Shown piece after piece: positions 9,395 to 18,603 of a DNA stretch of 64,000 bases. This stretch comes from Chitinophagaceae bacterium (lineage in GTDB: Bacteria; Bacteroidota; Bacteroidia; Chitinophagales; Chitinophagaceae), in NCBI GenBank assembly GCA_023229465.1, contig JALNZE010000003.1:198789-262788 (forward strand). Direction: 5' to 3'. How positions within the stretch are numbered: position 1 is the stretch's first letter; each line of letters opens with the position of its first letter. The notes under the pieces are model-generated. The model was not told the origin of the DNA and did no database searches. It saw nothing but the letters and a program-made list of their open reading frames with translations. The position numbers and the translations under genes are program-made.

Positions 9395-10873
9395 TTAATA
9401 AGCCCTTGCAAATAAAACCCTTTGTGCAGATGGATTTCCGGTTAAAATACATTTACCTTCTTCCAATGGATTATCCAGGGGTATACATCGAATGGTTGCC
9501 TTGCATAGTTCTTTTATCTTATCCTCTGTTTCAGAGGTGCCATCCCAATGTGCCGAAATAAATCCGCCTTTGGTATCCAGCAGGTTAACAAACTCATCCC
9601 AATTATCTGTTTTTGTGATACGTTCATCACGAAATTTTTTTGCTTTATTGAACATGAACAATTGTATATCGTCCAATAAGTTTTTAATATACACTTCAAC
9701 CCCATCAATACCCACCGTTTGCTTTTCCTTTGTATCTCTCCTGGCAATTTCCACTACATTATTTTGCAGATCCCTGGCGCCAATAGCCATTCTTACGGGT
9801 ACACCCTTTAATTCATACTCGGCAAATTTCCATCCCGGCCTTGCATTGTCTGAATCATCATACTTAACTGAAATACCCAACGCTTTAAGGTTTTTTACGA
9901 TCGCCTGTACCTTCTCATCAATCATTGCTTTCTGCTCATCCCCTTTATAAATAGGCACAATCACTACCTGTATTGGTGCAATCCTTGGCGGAAAAATTAA
10001 ACCATCATCATCACTATGTGCCATTACCAATGCACCTATTAATCGGGTACTAACCCCCCAACTGGTGGCCCAAACATACTCCAGCTTATTCTCCTTATCA
10101 CTAAACTTAACATCAAACGCCTTTGCAAAATTCTGGCCCAGAAAATGAGAGGTGCCTGCCTGTAATGCTTTCCCATCCTGCATTAAAGCCTCAATGCAAT
10201 AAGTGTCTTCTGCACCCGCAAAGCGTTCATTCAAACTTTTCACTCCTTTAATTACCGGTAATGCCATCCAGTTCTCCGCAAAATCTGCGTAAACATCTAA
10301 CATTTTTCTGGTTTCAATAATGGCTTCCGCCGCGGTAGCATGAGCGGTATGTCCCTCCTGCCATAAGAACTCTGCCGTACGCAAAAACAAGCGCGTACGC
10401 ATTTCCCATCTCACCACATTGGCCCATTGGTTAACCAAAATGGGCAGGTCGCGGTAAGATTGTATCCAGCCTTTATACGTGTTCCAGATAATGGCTTCAC
10501 TGGTAGGGCGTACCACCAGTTCTTCTTCCAGCTTAGCTTCCGGATCTACCATCAGCTTGCCTTTATTATTGGGATCCGATTTTAAACGGTAATGCGTAAC
10601 TACCGCGCATTCTTTTGCAAACCCTTCTGCATTTTTTTCTTCCGCTTCAAATAAACTCTTGGGCACGAACAAAGGAAAATAAGCATTCTGATGCCCGGTA
10701 TCCTTAAACATCCTGTCGAGCACATCACGCATATTCTCCCATAAGGCAAAACCGTAGGGTTTAATCACCATACAACCCCTTACCGCACTATAATCGGCCA
10801 GGTTTCCTTTAATTACCAGGTCATTATACCATTGCGAATAATCCTGTTCACGCGAAGTTATTTCCTTACCCAT
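9395..10873 (-). CDS. proS: Prolyl-tRNA synthetase (archaeal/eukaryotic-type)
   Basis: 492 residues, the length of the short type-3 ProRS that lacks the bacterial editing insertion. Class II motifs are visible: RPTSEAIIWNTY (motif 2 region), MRTRLFLRTAEFLWQEGHTAHAT, and GISKPLIG-like WGVSTRLIGALVMAHSDDDGL (motif 3). The anticodon-binding domain follows (IQVVIVPIYKGDEQ). The C-terminus ends in ARAY, as in other type-3 enzymes. It charges tRNA-Pro with proline. truB lies immediately downstream. Confidence 0.95.
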   Translation of the reverse strand: MGKEITSREQDYSQWYNDLVIKGNLADYSAVRGCMVIKPYGFALWENMRDVLDRMFKDTGHQNAYFPLFVPKSLFEAEEKNAEGFAKECAVVTHYRLKSDPNNKGKLMVDPEAKLEEELVVRPTSEAIIWNTYKGWIQSYRDLPILVNQWANVVRWEMRTRLFLRTAEFLWQEGHTAHATAAEAIIETRKMLDVYADFAENWMALPVIKGVKSLNERFAGAEDTYCIEALMQDGKALQAGTSHFLGQNFAKAFDVKFSDKENKLEYVWATSWGVSTRLIGALVMAHSDDDGLIFPPRIAPIQVVIVPIYKGDEQKAMIDEKVQAIVKNLKALGISVKYDDSDNARPGWKFAEYELKGVPVRMAIGARDLQNNVVEIARRDTKEKQTVGIDGVEVYIKNLLDDIQLFMFNKAKKFRDERITKTDNWDEFVNLLDTKGGFISAHWDGTSETEDKIKELCKATIRCIPLDNPLEEGKCILTGNPSAQRVLFARAY

Positions 10874-11014
10874 AAATATTTTATGATTTCTTTAACAAAT
10901 AAACAGACTTACCTATGTTAGTTGGCAAAGCGTTTGACACCTTAATGACAGACGGTTTTACCGGCAAGCAAATGTATGTAACTTCACCTTATCTAACCTT
11001 TCAATCCTGATGAC

Positions 11015-11776
11015 ATGAAACAGACTTTACTCTTATCGTTTCTTAGCATGGGGCTTTTAACCGCCTGTTCAACGGCTTTTCAGGCTGGCCAAACACCGGA
11101 TGATGTGTATTATTCTCCTGGCCGGGAGGTGGTTGAAGTGCAGGACAATGAAACAGACAGGCAAAAACAGGAAGCATACAGGGAATATGTAAGCAATCAG
11201 GACGACCAGTACCTGCGAATGAAAATTTCTAACCGTTACCGTTGGGGCGCCCTGGATAATTTTGATTACTGGTATGATAGCCGCTATGATTTTGGTAATT
11301 ATTATTCCTATAGTAAAATAAATCCCTATGCCTCCTGGAATCCGGGATGGAACCAGGGATTTGGGTACAACAGATGGAGGCCGGGATCAGGTGGATGGGG
11401 ATGGAGCAGCCCTGTTTATACTGTAATACATTACAGTATCCCCAAATATTCTCCTGGCGGGTCTACCTCAGGAAGTGTACTCTCTGCCTACCGAAATAAA
11501 AACTTCAATAATAACAACTACGGGTACAAAGATCTCAAAAATGGTGGGTTTGTACCAGCCAATGGCAATAGCAGCTTCGGTAATCTTTTAAAAAGAGTTT
11601 TCACCGGTACCGCTGATAATGGTTCCAGCTACGACAGGCCGGCAAGAACTTTTAATAGCAATTATACTACCCCAAACAGTACCCCATCCCCCGCCAGCAG
11701 CAACGCAGGCGGTAATAGCGGCGGCTTTAAAAGTGCTGGCAGCAGTACCGGAACCGGAAGGGGTGGCAAAGGGTAA
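11015..11776 (+). CDS. Putative lipoprotein, Gly/Ser/Asn/Tyr-rich
   Basis: 253 residues. A lipoprotein signal peptide ends in LLTACS (Cys18). Next comes a short conserved-looking stretch, TPDDVYYSP, and a charged segment (about 35-70). Then a long low-complexity part rich in Tyr, Trp, Gly, Ser and Asn runs to the C-terminus (GGNSGGFKSAGSSTGTGRGGKG). I do not recognise a domain. It is probably anchored to the outer or inner membrane and exposed. The OmpP1/FadL-type gene follows 75 bp downstream on the same strand, so the two may be co-expressed. Confidence 0.75.
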   Translation: MKQTLLLSFLSMGLLTACSTAFQAGQTPDDVYYSPGREVVEVQDNETDRQKQEAYREYVSNQDDQYLRMKISNRYRWGALDNFDYWYDSRYDFGNYYSYSKINPYASWNPGWNQGFGYNRWRPGSGGWGWSSPVYTVIHYSIPKYSPGGSTSGSVLSAYRNKNFNNNNYGYKDLKNGGFVPANGNSSFGNLLKRVFTGTADNGSSYDRPARTFNSNYTTPNSTPSPASSNAGGNSGGFKSAGSSTGTGRGGKG

Positions 11777-11851
11777 GAATCCCATATATCTTACAAAAGC
11801 TGGTACAGGTTTTACCTGCTACTATTTATACGCATACCCAAACTAAATTGT

Positions 11852-13381
11852 ATGAACAAAAATATACTCATGCTATTTTCCTTCCTGAGCTTTTCTGCTT
11901 CGGCACAAATACCGGAAGACGCGTTACGAACAGCCTGGTTTACCCAAAACGGTACCGCAAGGAATATGGCTACCGGAGGGGTGATGGGCTCTTTAGGAGG
12001 TGATATCACCGCCAACCATGTAAACCCGGCTGGTATTGGTTTATTTAAAACCAATGAACTGGTGTTAACACCCGGTTTCTTTATGAATCGTAACTCATTC
12101 AAATACCGTGGTACCGATACGTTGAACAGCAAGAATTATTTTAATTACGGTACCTCCGGAATCATCCTTAGTTCAGCTAACAGAACCAAACAGAAATGGA
12201 CCAGCAACGCATTGGCCATTTCAGTGAACCAGGTAGCGAATTATAATAATCATATTCAATTTAAAGGATTCAACAATATGAGTTCATTTTCAGAACAATA
12301 CCTGGAAGAACTTGTTAAGGACCACGCCGATTCGAATGCGGCATTAAGTAATTATATTTTTGGTTCCTCTCTTGCTTTCCGAACTTTTTTGATTGATACT
12401 ACCAGTGGGGCCGGAGGTGCAGTTACCGGCTATCAGAGCCTCGTTCCTATTTCAACAGGGGTGAATCAGTTATATGATGCCACCACAAGGGGTGGTTACC
12501 ATGAAATTGCTTTGGGCCTGGCAGGTAACCTGGAAGATAAAATGTATGTAGGCGGGAGTTTCACCATACCTGTGATCAGTTATCAACGCGAACTTTTATA
12601 CAGCGAAACAGATGCAACAACTAATCCCAATAATAATTTTAAATCATTTGAATATAAAGAAACTTTCAGTTCTAAGGGGATAGGTATTGGCGCCAAATTA
12701 GGTGTAATTTATAAACCACAGGAATTCTGGCGTATAGGTTTCGCTTTTCATACGCCGCAACTGATGGGCTATACAGACAGAATCAGTTCATCATTAACCA
12801 GCAATACAGAATCCTATGCAGGTATCAAATCTGAATCCAGTAATAACCTGAATAGCGGTAAATCCGGTCAAAGAAAATATAATATGATTACTCCATGGAG
12901 GGCCATTATCAGCGCCAGTTATGTATTCAGAGAAATTAGTGACACCCGCCGGCAAAGGGCTTTTATCAGTGCAGATATTGAATACGTTAATTACCGTAGT
13001 TCCCGATTTAGTTCAGCTGATAAAAATGACCAGGCACTCATTAGTTATTACCAGTTAATGAATGATGTTATTAAAGACACGTACAAAAGCAATATCAATT
13101 TCAGATTGGGGGGCGAATTAAAATTTCATACCATCATGTTCCGTTTGGGTGGCGCTTATTATGGAAGCCCTTACAAAGAGGCTGATTTAGCTGCCAACAG
13201 GATACTGGCTACCGGCGGTTTAGGCTACCGGGATCATGGCATATTTATCGACCTGAGCTATGCACATACATTTACCAAAGATGTTCAATTTGCCTATCGC
13301 CTTTCTGATAAACCCAATACGTTTGCAGAACAGGGCGGGAACAGGGGAAATATGGTATTGACCTTTGGATTTAAATTCTAA
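11852..13381 (+). CDS. OmpP1/FadL/TodX-type outer membrane protein
   Basis: 509 residues with a signal peptide (MNKNILMLFSFLSFSASAQ). The mature N-terminus, RTAWFTQNGTARNMATGGVMGSLGGDITANHVNPAGIG, is the hatch-domain pattern (GGA...NPAG) of FadL-like hydrophobic-substrate channels. The rest is amphipathic beta-strand sequence ending in LTFGFKF, a typical terminal barrel strand. Members import fatty acids or other hydrophobic compounds, or act as T9SS-associated barrels such as PorV; the substrate here is unknown. Confidence 0.85.
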   Translation: MNKNILMLFSFLSFSASAQIPEDALRTAWFTQNGTARNMATGGVMGSLGGDITANHVNPAGIGLFKTNELVLTPGFFMNRNSFKYRGTDTLNSKNYFNYGTSGIILSSANRTKQKWTSNALAISVNQVANYNNHIQFKGFNNMSSFSEQYLEELVKDHADSNAALSNYIFGSSLAFRTFLIDTTSGAGGAVTGYQSLVPISTGVNQLYDATTRGGYHEIALGLAGNLEDKMYVGGSFTIPVISYQRELLYSETDATTNPNNNFKSFEYKETFSSKGIGIGAKLGVIYKPQEFWRIGFAFHTPQLMGYTDRISSSLTSNTESYAGIKSESSNNLNSGKSGQRKYNMITPWRAIISASYVFREISDTRRQRAFISADIEYVNYRSSRFSSADKNDQALISYYQLMNDVIKDTYKSNINFRLGGELKFHTIMFRLGGAYYGSPYKEADLAANRILATGGLGYRDHGIFIDLSYAHTFTKDVQFAYRLSDKPNTFAEQGGNRGNMVLTFGFKF

Positions 13382-13390
13382 CACTATTTT

Positions 13391-14302
13391 TTAGTCACTT
13401 TCCATTCCGGCGATTATTGGCAGTACGGTTGTGGAGGGACTGAACCATTTTATTTCAGCATCTTTTTTAAACCAGGTCATCTGCCGCTTGGCATATTGCC
13501 GGGTATTTATTTTGATATGATTGGCTGCTTCCGCAAGGGTTACTTTCCCGTCAAGGTAATCAAATATTTCCCGGTAACCCACTGTTTGCAAGGCATGCTT
13601 ACTTCTAAATGGCAACAACGAGGTAACCTCATCGGGTAACCCTGTTTCCATCATCTGATCTACGCGTTGATGTATATTCGAGTGTAGTATTTCTTTAGGT
13701 AATTCCAGTCCTATTTTAATGATCCGAAAAGGCCTTGCTGTTTTTTGCTTGGTACGATAATCCATAATGGAATGACCAGTAGCATACAACACTTCCAGCG
13801 CCCTCATTAAACGCTGAGGATTTTGCTTTTCAGCAACTTTCCAGAAAGCAGGATCTTTCTGCTCCAGCTCTTTCTGCAACCAGATCAATCCTTTTTGATG
13901 ATAGCCATCAATCACCTGCTGCCTGGTTGTTTTTGGCACATCAGGCATCGGATCTATCCCTTCACAAAAAGCTTTGATATACAACCCGGTTCCGCCAACC
14001 ATGATCGCTACCCTATTCTTCTGAAAAATCTCTTCCGCCGCGGCTAATGCATACTTTTCAAAACTACCTGCATTCAGTTCATCTGTAACAGTATGTGACG
14101 CGATAAAATAGTGTTTAACCGCTGCCAATTCCGCCTCTGACGGCCTTGCTACACCAATACGCATTTCCCGATAACATTGACGCGAGTCGGCTGAAATAAT
14201 GGCTGTTTGAAAGTGTTGTGCCAGGGCTATGGCAAAAGCGGTTTTTCCAACAGCGGTAGGTCCTGCAATAATAATGACTGTATTTTCAGCTAATTTTTCC
14301 AT
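13391..14302 (-). CDS. miaA: tRNA dimethylallyltransferase MiaA
   Basis: 303 residues. The P-loop GPTAVGKTAFA lies at residues 14-24, the DSR motif in SADSRQCYREM near 38-48, and VGGTGLYIKA near 101-110. The C-terminal part has NTRQYAKRQMTWFKKD, the family's tRNA-contacting signature. It transfers a dimethylallyl group to N6 of A37 in tRNAs reading UNN codons. It is convergent with the OmpP1/FadL-type gene (9 bp gap) and followed upstream on the same strand by the pRiA4b-like gene. Confidence 0.96.
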   Translation of the reverse strand: MEKLAENTVIIIAGPTAVGKTAFAIALAQHFQTAIISADSRQCYREMRIGVARPSEAELAAVKHYFIASHTVTDELNAGSFEKYALAAAEEIFQKNRVAIMVGGTGLYIKAFCEGIDPMPDVPKTTRQQVIDGYHQKGLIWLQKELEQKDPAFWKVAEKQNPQRLMRALEVLYATGHSIMDYRTKQKTARPFRIIKIGLELPKEILHSNIHQRVDQMMETGLPDEVTSLLPFRSKHALQTVGYREIFDYLDGKVTLAEAANHIKINTRQYAKRQMTWFKKDAEIKWFSPSTTVLPIIAGMESD

Positions 14303-14373
14303 AATACGCAGAAAAGAAACCCAACCAACAAATATGATTCGCCCAAAAAAAATTATGGCTTACCATTTACCAC

Positions 14374-14961
14374 CTAAAACTCCTCCCCCGTCCCCGGCCC
14401 CTGCTCGTCTTCCGTACCCGCCTCATCGATATCGGTATCGGTATCGGTTTCAGCCTCCTCACCTTCTGTACCAAAGCCTTCGGCGTCTTCGGATAGATCA
14501 TATTTTTCTTCAATATCAGCGAACTTATTTCCCAATAAACTTTTGGTGCCATATTGTTGAGGTCCAATACCTTCCGTTCTTGATACAGAAGGGTAAATGG
14601 TTTTACTGCTTTCTTCTTTGCTAACACTAATCAGTTCTACCAGAAATACCCAATGCTTTTCAAAATCGTATTCATACACAAATTTCTGGTTAGTATCACG
14701 TATCTCAGAGCCAATAGTAACCTCTGCCATGATCAGTGGTTCTACAACATAGGATTTATCATACCGCTCAAAACTAATCTCCCGGCCACGTAACCAGTTA
14801 TCATTGCTGCGGAAGAAAGTAGCTTTATGTTTTTGATCAAACTCGTATGATTTCAAAATCGCAACATGCAGTTCCTGAAAATTTTGAGTATGCCTGATTA
14901 CAATATCTCTGTAAACCGCATCATCTTCCTCGAGATAAATCCTGAATTTTAGTATAGCCAT
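14374..14961 (-). CDS. pRiA4b ORF-3-like (IS1096 passenger TnpR family) protein with acidic tail
   Basis: 195 residues. Residues 1-150 match the plasmid pRiA4b ORF-3-like fold: MAILKFRIYLEEDDAVYRDIVI at the start, then SYEFDQKHKATFFRSNDNW and FVYEYDFEKHWVFLVEL. The last 40 or so residues are a low-complexity acidic tail of Glu/Asp/Thr/Gly (residues about 158-195). Despite the name it shows no catalytic residues of recombinases, and in Bacteroidota it is a chromosomal gene of unknown role, often near miaA. No transposon ends are visible around it. Confidence 0.75.
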   Translation of the reverse strand: MAILKFRIYLEEDDAVYRDIVIRHTQNFQELHVAILKSYEFDQKHKATFFRSNDNWLRGREISFERYDKSYVVEPLIMAEVTIGSEIRDTNQKFVYEYDFEKHWVFLVELISVSKEESSKTIYPSVSRTEGIGPQQYGTKSLLGNKFADIEEKYDLSEDAEGFGTEGEEAETDTDTDIDEAGTEDEQGPGTGEEF

Positions 14962-15000
14962 TCTGTTTAGTTTGTAGTTCGGAGTTTGCTAAAATACAAT

Positions 15001-16428
15001 TTATTCAACCGCCACCAAGTTCAATTCAGCGGCTTTTTGGAGCATAAATGCATAAGCTGCTTCATAATTATTGGGAATTTCGCCATCCAGAATCGCTTCG
15101 CGGATGGCATCTTTAATGATCCCAACCGGCTTACCGGGTGTAAGGCCAAATTTCTGCATAATCATTTCACCGGAAATAGGCGGTTGCCAATTTCGGATAC
15201 GGTCAGTATCCTCTACCTCCAGCAAACGCTTCCTCACCATGTCAAAATTTTGCAGGTAGCGTTTCACTTTATTAGCATTTTTGCTGGTAATATCCGCTTC
15301 ACATAACATCATTAAATGATCGATATCTTCTCCTGCATCAAATAACAGCCTGCGTAATGCACTGTCTGTAATATTTTCCCTGGTAAGACTGATTGGCCTC
15401 AAATGTAAAAGAACTAATTTTTGTACCAGTTTCATTTTTTCATTCAAAGGCAACTTCAGCCTGGTAAAAATTTTCGGTACCATTCTCGCACCTACCACTT
15501 CATGCCCATGAAAAGTCCAGCCATGGCCCTCCTCAAATTTTTTGGTGGCCGGTTTGGCAATATCATGCAATAATGCGGCCCAGCGCAACCATAGATCTGC
15601 CGTATTTACTGAGAGGTTATCCAATACCTGCAGGGTATGATAGAAATTATCTTTATGTCCTTTCCCATCCACATATTCAGCGCCATACAAGTCAACCATC
15701 TGCGGAAAAATAATGTTCAATAACCCGGTTTTAAACAAGAGGTCCCAGCCTACCGAAGGTTTTTTACATAACATTATTTTATTTAGCTCATCAGTAATCC
15801 GTTCCTGAGAAACGATCCTAATCCGGTCTGCATTTTCAATAATGGCAGTAAATGTTTCAGGCGCTATTGTAAATTCCAACTGAGCTGCAAAACGAATAGC
15901 ACGCATCATCCGTAAAGGATCATCACTAAAAGTTTTCAGTGGGGCCAATGGGGTCTGAAGAATTTTTTGCTCAATATCTTTCAAACCATTGAAAGGATCA
16001 ATCATTTCCCCAAAATTTTCCTTGTTCAAACTGACGGCCAATGCATTAATCGTAAAATCGCGGCGATCCTGGTCATCTTCAATGGTACCTGGTTCAATGT
16101 TGGGCTTTCGGCTATGGTGGCTATAGCTTTCTTTTCTTGACCCTACAAATTCTAATTCAATATCCTCCAGTTTAATTTGTGCAGTGCCAAAATTTTTAAA
16201 AAAAGCTACCGCGGGCCTGGGTGAAAAATGATCCGCAACCAGGTGAGCCAGTGCAATACCGTCACCTATACATACAATATCCGCATCTTTGGTTTTTCTG
16301 CCAATTACTTTATCACGCACAAAACCGCCAATAAGGTAACAGGGCACCTGCAGGTTGTGCGCAGCCGCGCTAATCTTTTTAAAAACAAACAATTCCCTAT
16401 CTGTGTACTGTATTTGCATGCGTTGCAA
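15001..16428 (-). CDS. cca: CCA tRNA nucleotidyltransferase with HD domain
   Basis: 475 residues. The nucleotidyltransferase head has YLIGGFVRDKVIGRKTKDADIV (GG motif plus DxD-type metal site) near residues 35-55. It is followed by the RRDFTINALA motif near 131-140 and DPLRMMRAIRFAAQ near 175-190, the NTP-selecting motif. An HD phosphohydrolase-type domain (LLHDIAKPATKKFEEGH) lies near 288-305. The enzyme adds or repairs the 3' CCA of tRNAs. The tRNA-Leu in this window already encodes its CCA, so here repair would be the main need. Confidence 0.94.
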   Translation of the reverse strand: MQRMQIQYTDRELFVFKKISAAAHNLQVPCYLIGGFVRDKVIGRKTKDADIVCIGDGIALAHLVADHFSPRPAVAFFKNFGTAQIKLEDIELEFVGSRKESYSHHSRKPNIEPGTIEDDQDRRDFTINALAVSLNKENFGEMIDPFNGLKDIEQKILQTPLAPLKTFSDDPLRMMRAIRFAAQLEFTIAPETFTAIIENADRIRIVSQERITDELNKIMLCKKPSVGWDLLFKTGLLNIIFPQMVDLYGAEYVDGKGHKDNFYHTLQVLDNLSVNTADLWLRWAALLHDIAKPATKKFEEGHGWTFHGHEVVGARMVPKIFTRLKLPLNEKMKLVQKLVLLHLRPISLTRENITDSALRRLLFDAGEDIDHLMMLCEADITSKNANKVKRYLQNFDMVRKRLLEVEDTDRIRNWQPPISGEMIMQKFGLTPGKPVGIIKDAIREAILDGEIPNNYEAAYAFMLQKAAELNLVAVE

Positions 16429-16450
16429 ATGTAAGGCTGTTTATGCTTCT

Positions 16451-17452
16451 TTATGGAGGCAATACCGCCAATAATTGTTGGGTAGTAATCCATTTGGCAC
16501 AATGAAAATGAACTTTCGGACAGGCATTTCTCCCATGCAGTCCACAGGGCCTGCAGCTAAGAGTCTGAGGAACCTCAATGGTATACCTGGTGTCTGAAAG
16601 GGGGCCGAATCCAAAAGCAGGTATGGTGGAGCAATAGACTGCCGTTACGGGTGCATTTACTGCTGAAGCAAAATGCATAGGAGCTGAATCATTCACAAAA
16701 TTCATACCCGCAGCATGCATGAGAGCGGCAGATTGCAGGAAACTGAGTTTACCGGCAAGCGATTGGATGGAAGGATGCTGTATACCGGACACTATATTTT
16801 TACACAAAGAATCATCACCGGCGGCGCCCAGCAGATAAACAGAAATATGATGCGGAACCGCATTGATAAACGCTCTCCACTGTTCAGCGGGAAACTGTTT
16901 CGTAAACCAAACAGATGCAGGGGCTATACAAATAAACTTATTCTTGGTATAGCAGGATATTGCCTGCACATCCTTATCAGTAAAATATAGTTTTGGCCTT
17001 GCAGCATTTTCATCAGTAAACGAACGAATTAACTGATGATTTCGTTCCACTTCATGTAGTTGGCGATTACCATCACTTACGATATGTGTTATCACATCTG
17101 AAAACAAAAACGAAAATGGATTCTTATCAAATCCAACCGTTCTTTTTGCACGTGAAAAGCCTGTAATAAACCCTGTAGCAGCAAATCGCTGAACATTAAT
17201 CACCAGGTCATACCTGCGCTTTCTTACATTGGATACCAGTTTCCAAAGATTTGTATACTTTGATCTTTTCTTATCCCATATCAATACCTCATGAAGAAAA
17301 GGATGATCTGTAAAAAGAGTTTCATTACCCTTTCTAACCATCATATCAATAGCCGCATCCGGATAGTAGGCATGCAATTTTTCAAGTACCCCGGTTGCCA
17401 GCACCACATCGCCAATAAAAGCTGTTTGTATGACCAGTATTTTTTGCATCAA
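16451..17452 (-). CDS. Glycosyltransferase family 9 (ADP-heptose:LPS heptosyltransferase-like)
   Basis: 333 residues. The start, MQKILVIQTAFIGDVVLATGVLEKL, is the N-terminal Rossmann strand and glycine loop of GT9 enzymes. The C-terminal half has ICIAPASVWFTKQFPAEQW, LLGAAGDD and the nucleotide-sugar binding stretch MNFVNDSAPMHFASAVNAPV followed by CRPCGLHGRNACP. It probably transfers a heptose or similar sugar to lipopolysaccharide core at the cytoplasmic face of the inner membrane. The acceptor cannot be inferred. No other LPS gene is adjacent. Confidence 0.88.
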   Translation of the reverse strand: MMQKILVIQTAFIGDVVLATGVLEKLHAYYPDAAIDMMVRKGNETLFTDHPFLHEVLIWDKKRSKYTNLWKLVSNVRKRRYDLVINVQRFAATGFITGFSRAKRTVGFDKNPFSFLFSDVITHIVSDGNRQLHEVERNHQLIRSFTDENAARPKLYFTDKDVQAISCYTKNKFICIAPASVWFTKQFPAEQWRAFINAVPHHISVYLLGAAGDDSLCKNIVSGIQHPSIQSLAGKLSFLQSAALMHAAGMNFVNDSAPMHFASAVNAPVTAVYCSTIPAFGFGPLSDTRYTIEVPQTLSCRPCGLHGRNACPKVHFHCAKWITTQQLLAVLPP

Positions 17453-17920
17453 TGCAAAATTAACTAAGTTCCACAGTGTAAAGAGAAGGAATCCCCGGAA
17501 AAATAATTATTAACTACTAATTGCTAATGATCATTCATATTCCAGTTCATTGCTAAAAAATTCCCAGTCAAATAAAATAAAACTGGAGGCAATTTTTTTA
17601 AGATGTGCCAACGAGGGATTTCGATACCTGGACAAAGGTTTACTATAGCCATAACTTACAGAACGGGGGTCTATTCCTGAATAAGATGTTGAACTGTTAA
17701 AAGAATGTATTTTGCCTGGTCTGGCGCTCATGCGAATCCTTTTCATAAAAGGGGTTTTGCTACCCTTAAGTTCCAGCTAATTTTTGATAAATGCAAGTAG
17801 AATTTTTACTATAAAGGCACAGAATGCATACTAAATAACCGGGGCCTGAACTTTATCAAATTTACAGGTATTGCAGGTTTGAAAGGTATCCCCCCTATGG
17901 TAACCCGGCCTCCGCAATAT
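17453..17920. other. 468-bp intergenic region
   Basis: Between the GT9 gene and the threonylcarbamoyl-AMP synthase gene. Apart from the doubtful 71-codon frame at 17531-17746 I see no tRNA, strong hairpin or repeat here. Confidence 0.6.
17531..17746 (-). CDS. Possible small protein of 71 residues, unknown
   Basis: An open frame of 71 codons begins with ATG and sits in an otherwise empty 468-bp gap between the GT9 and YrdC/Sua5 genes. The product is basic at the N-terminus, rich in Ser/Tyr/Arg in the middle and ends acidic (FFSNELEYE). I see no domain, signal peptide or membrane segment. It could be a real small gene or a chance frame in non-coding sequence; the low complexity of the evidence keeps confidence low. 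Confidence 0.3.
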   Translation of the reverse strand: MKRIRMSARPGKIHSFNSSTSYSGIDPRSVSYGYSKPLSRYRNPSLAHLKKIASSFILFDWEFFSNELEYE

Positions 17921-18493
17921 TCAGGGCCTGATGATGCTGAGGGATCCATCTTTTTCCCATTTAATGATAGAAGATGGTTTATGGTATTCCGTATCATCCT
18001 GTCTATAATTAACTACATAGTCTACCCCATCCACAATAATTGGTTCAATATCTTTAAAACTCCGGGGAGAAGGGTACCCACTAATATTGGCAGAGGTACT
18101 TACCAGGGGTTTACGAAATCTTTTGATCAGGTTTTTACAGAATGATTCTTCACAGATGCGGATGGCGACTGAACCATCTTCAGCTAAAAGGTTATCTGCC
18201 AGTTCCACCGCTCCCTCATAAATTACCGTTGTTGGCCTGTTTACGCCTTTGATATAATCAAATATTTGCAGCCCGGGCTGGGTAACATAACGGAGAATAT
18301 CCTTTTCATCCGCCACCAGTACAATCATGGATTTATGGTCCGACCTTTTTTTTAATTGATATACCTTTTCTACGGCAGTTGCGTTGGTAGCATCACATCC
18401 TATCCCCCAAACCGTATCTGTTGGATATAATATCAAACCACCCTGCTGCAGTTTTTCCAAACAGGATTCTATATCATTATTGAATGGCAGCAT
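17921..18493 (-). CDS. L-threonylcarbamoyladenylate synthase (YrdC/Sua5/TsaC family)
   Basis: 190 residues, the size of a stand-alone YrdC domain. Family marks are GGLILYPTDTVWGIGCDATN near residues 17-36, YQLKKRSDHKSMIVLV (KxR...SMIVLV) near 46-60, RPTTVIYEG, SVAIRICEE and PLVSTSANISGYPSP near 133-147. It condenses threonine, bicarbonate and ATP to threonylcarbamoyl-AMP, the precursor of t6A37 in ANN-reading tRNAs. It is divergent from dapD. Confidence 0.93.
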   Translation of the reverse strand: MLPFNNDIESCLEKLQQGGLILYPTDTVWGIGCDATNATAVEKVYQLKKRSDHKSMIVLVADEKDILRYVTQPGLQIFDYIKGVNRPTTVIYEGAVELADNLLAEDGSVAIRICEESFCKNLIKRFRKPLVSTSANISGYPSPRSFKDIEPIIVDGVDYVVNYRQDDTEYHKPSSIIKWEKDGSLSIIRP

Positions 18494-18581
18494 ACAGATA
18501 ATTTAAGCAATCAATTCGGTACAAATTACAAATTGTTACAGAACAGGCACATTACAAAGTTCCGATAATCTTTTGATACTG

Positions 18582-18589
18582 TATGTTTG
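18582..18589 (+). promoter_or_regulatory. Bacteroidota-type -7 promoter box for dapD
   Basis: TATGTTTG fits the Bacteroidota consensus TAnnTTTG exactly. Transcription would begin near 18594-18596, about 8-10 nt before the ATG at 18604. The box overlaps the upstream in-frame ATG at 18583, which argues that 18604 is the translation start. I see no convincing -33 TTTG at the usual spacing. Confidence 0.5.
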
Positions 18590-18603
18590 CAAAAATAATT
18601 AAG

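Noticed and set aside
9492..9950. 152-codon open frame antisense to proS
   Set aside because: It lies wholly inside proS on the other strand and shows no domain or signal.
14374..14961. pRiA4b ORF-3/IS1096 passenger-like gene as evidence of a transposon
   Set aside because: No inverted repeats, transposase or target duplication nearby; the family is commonly chromosomal.
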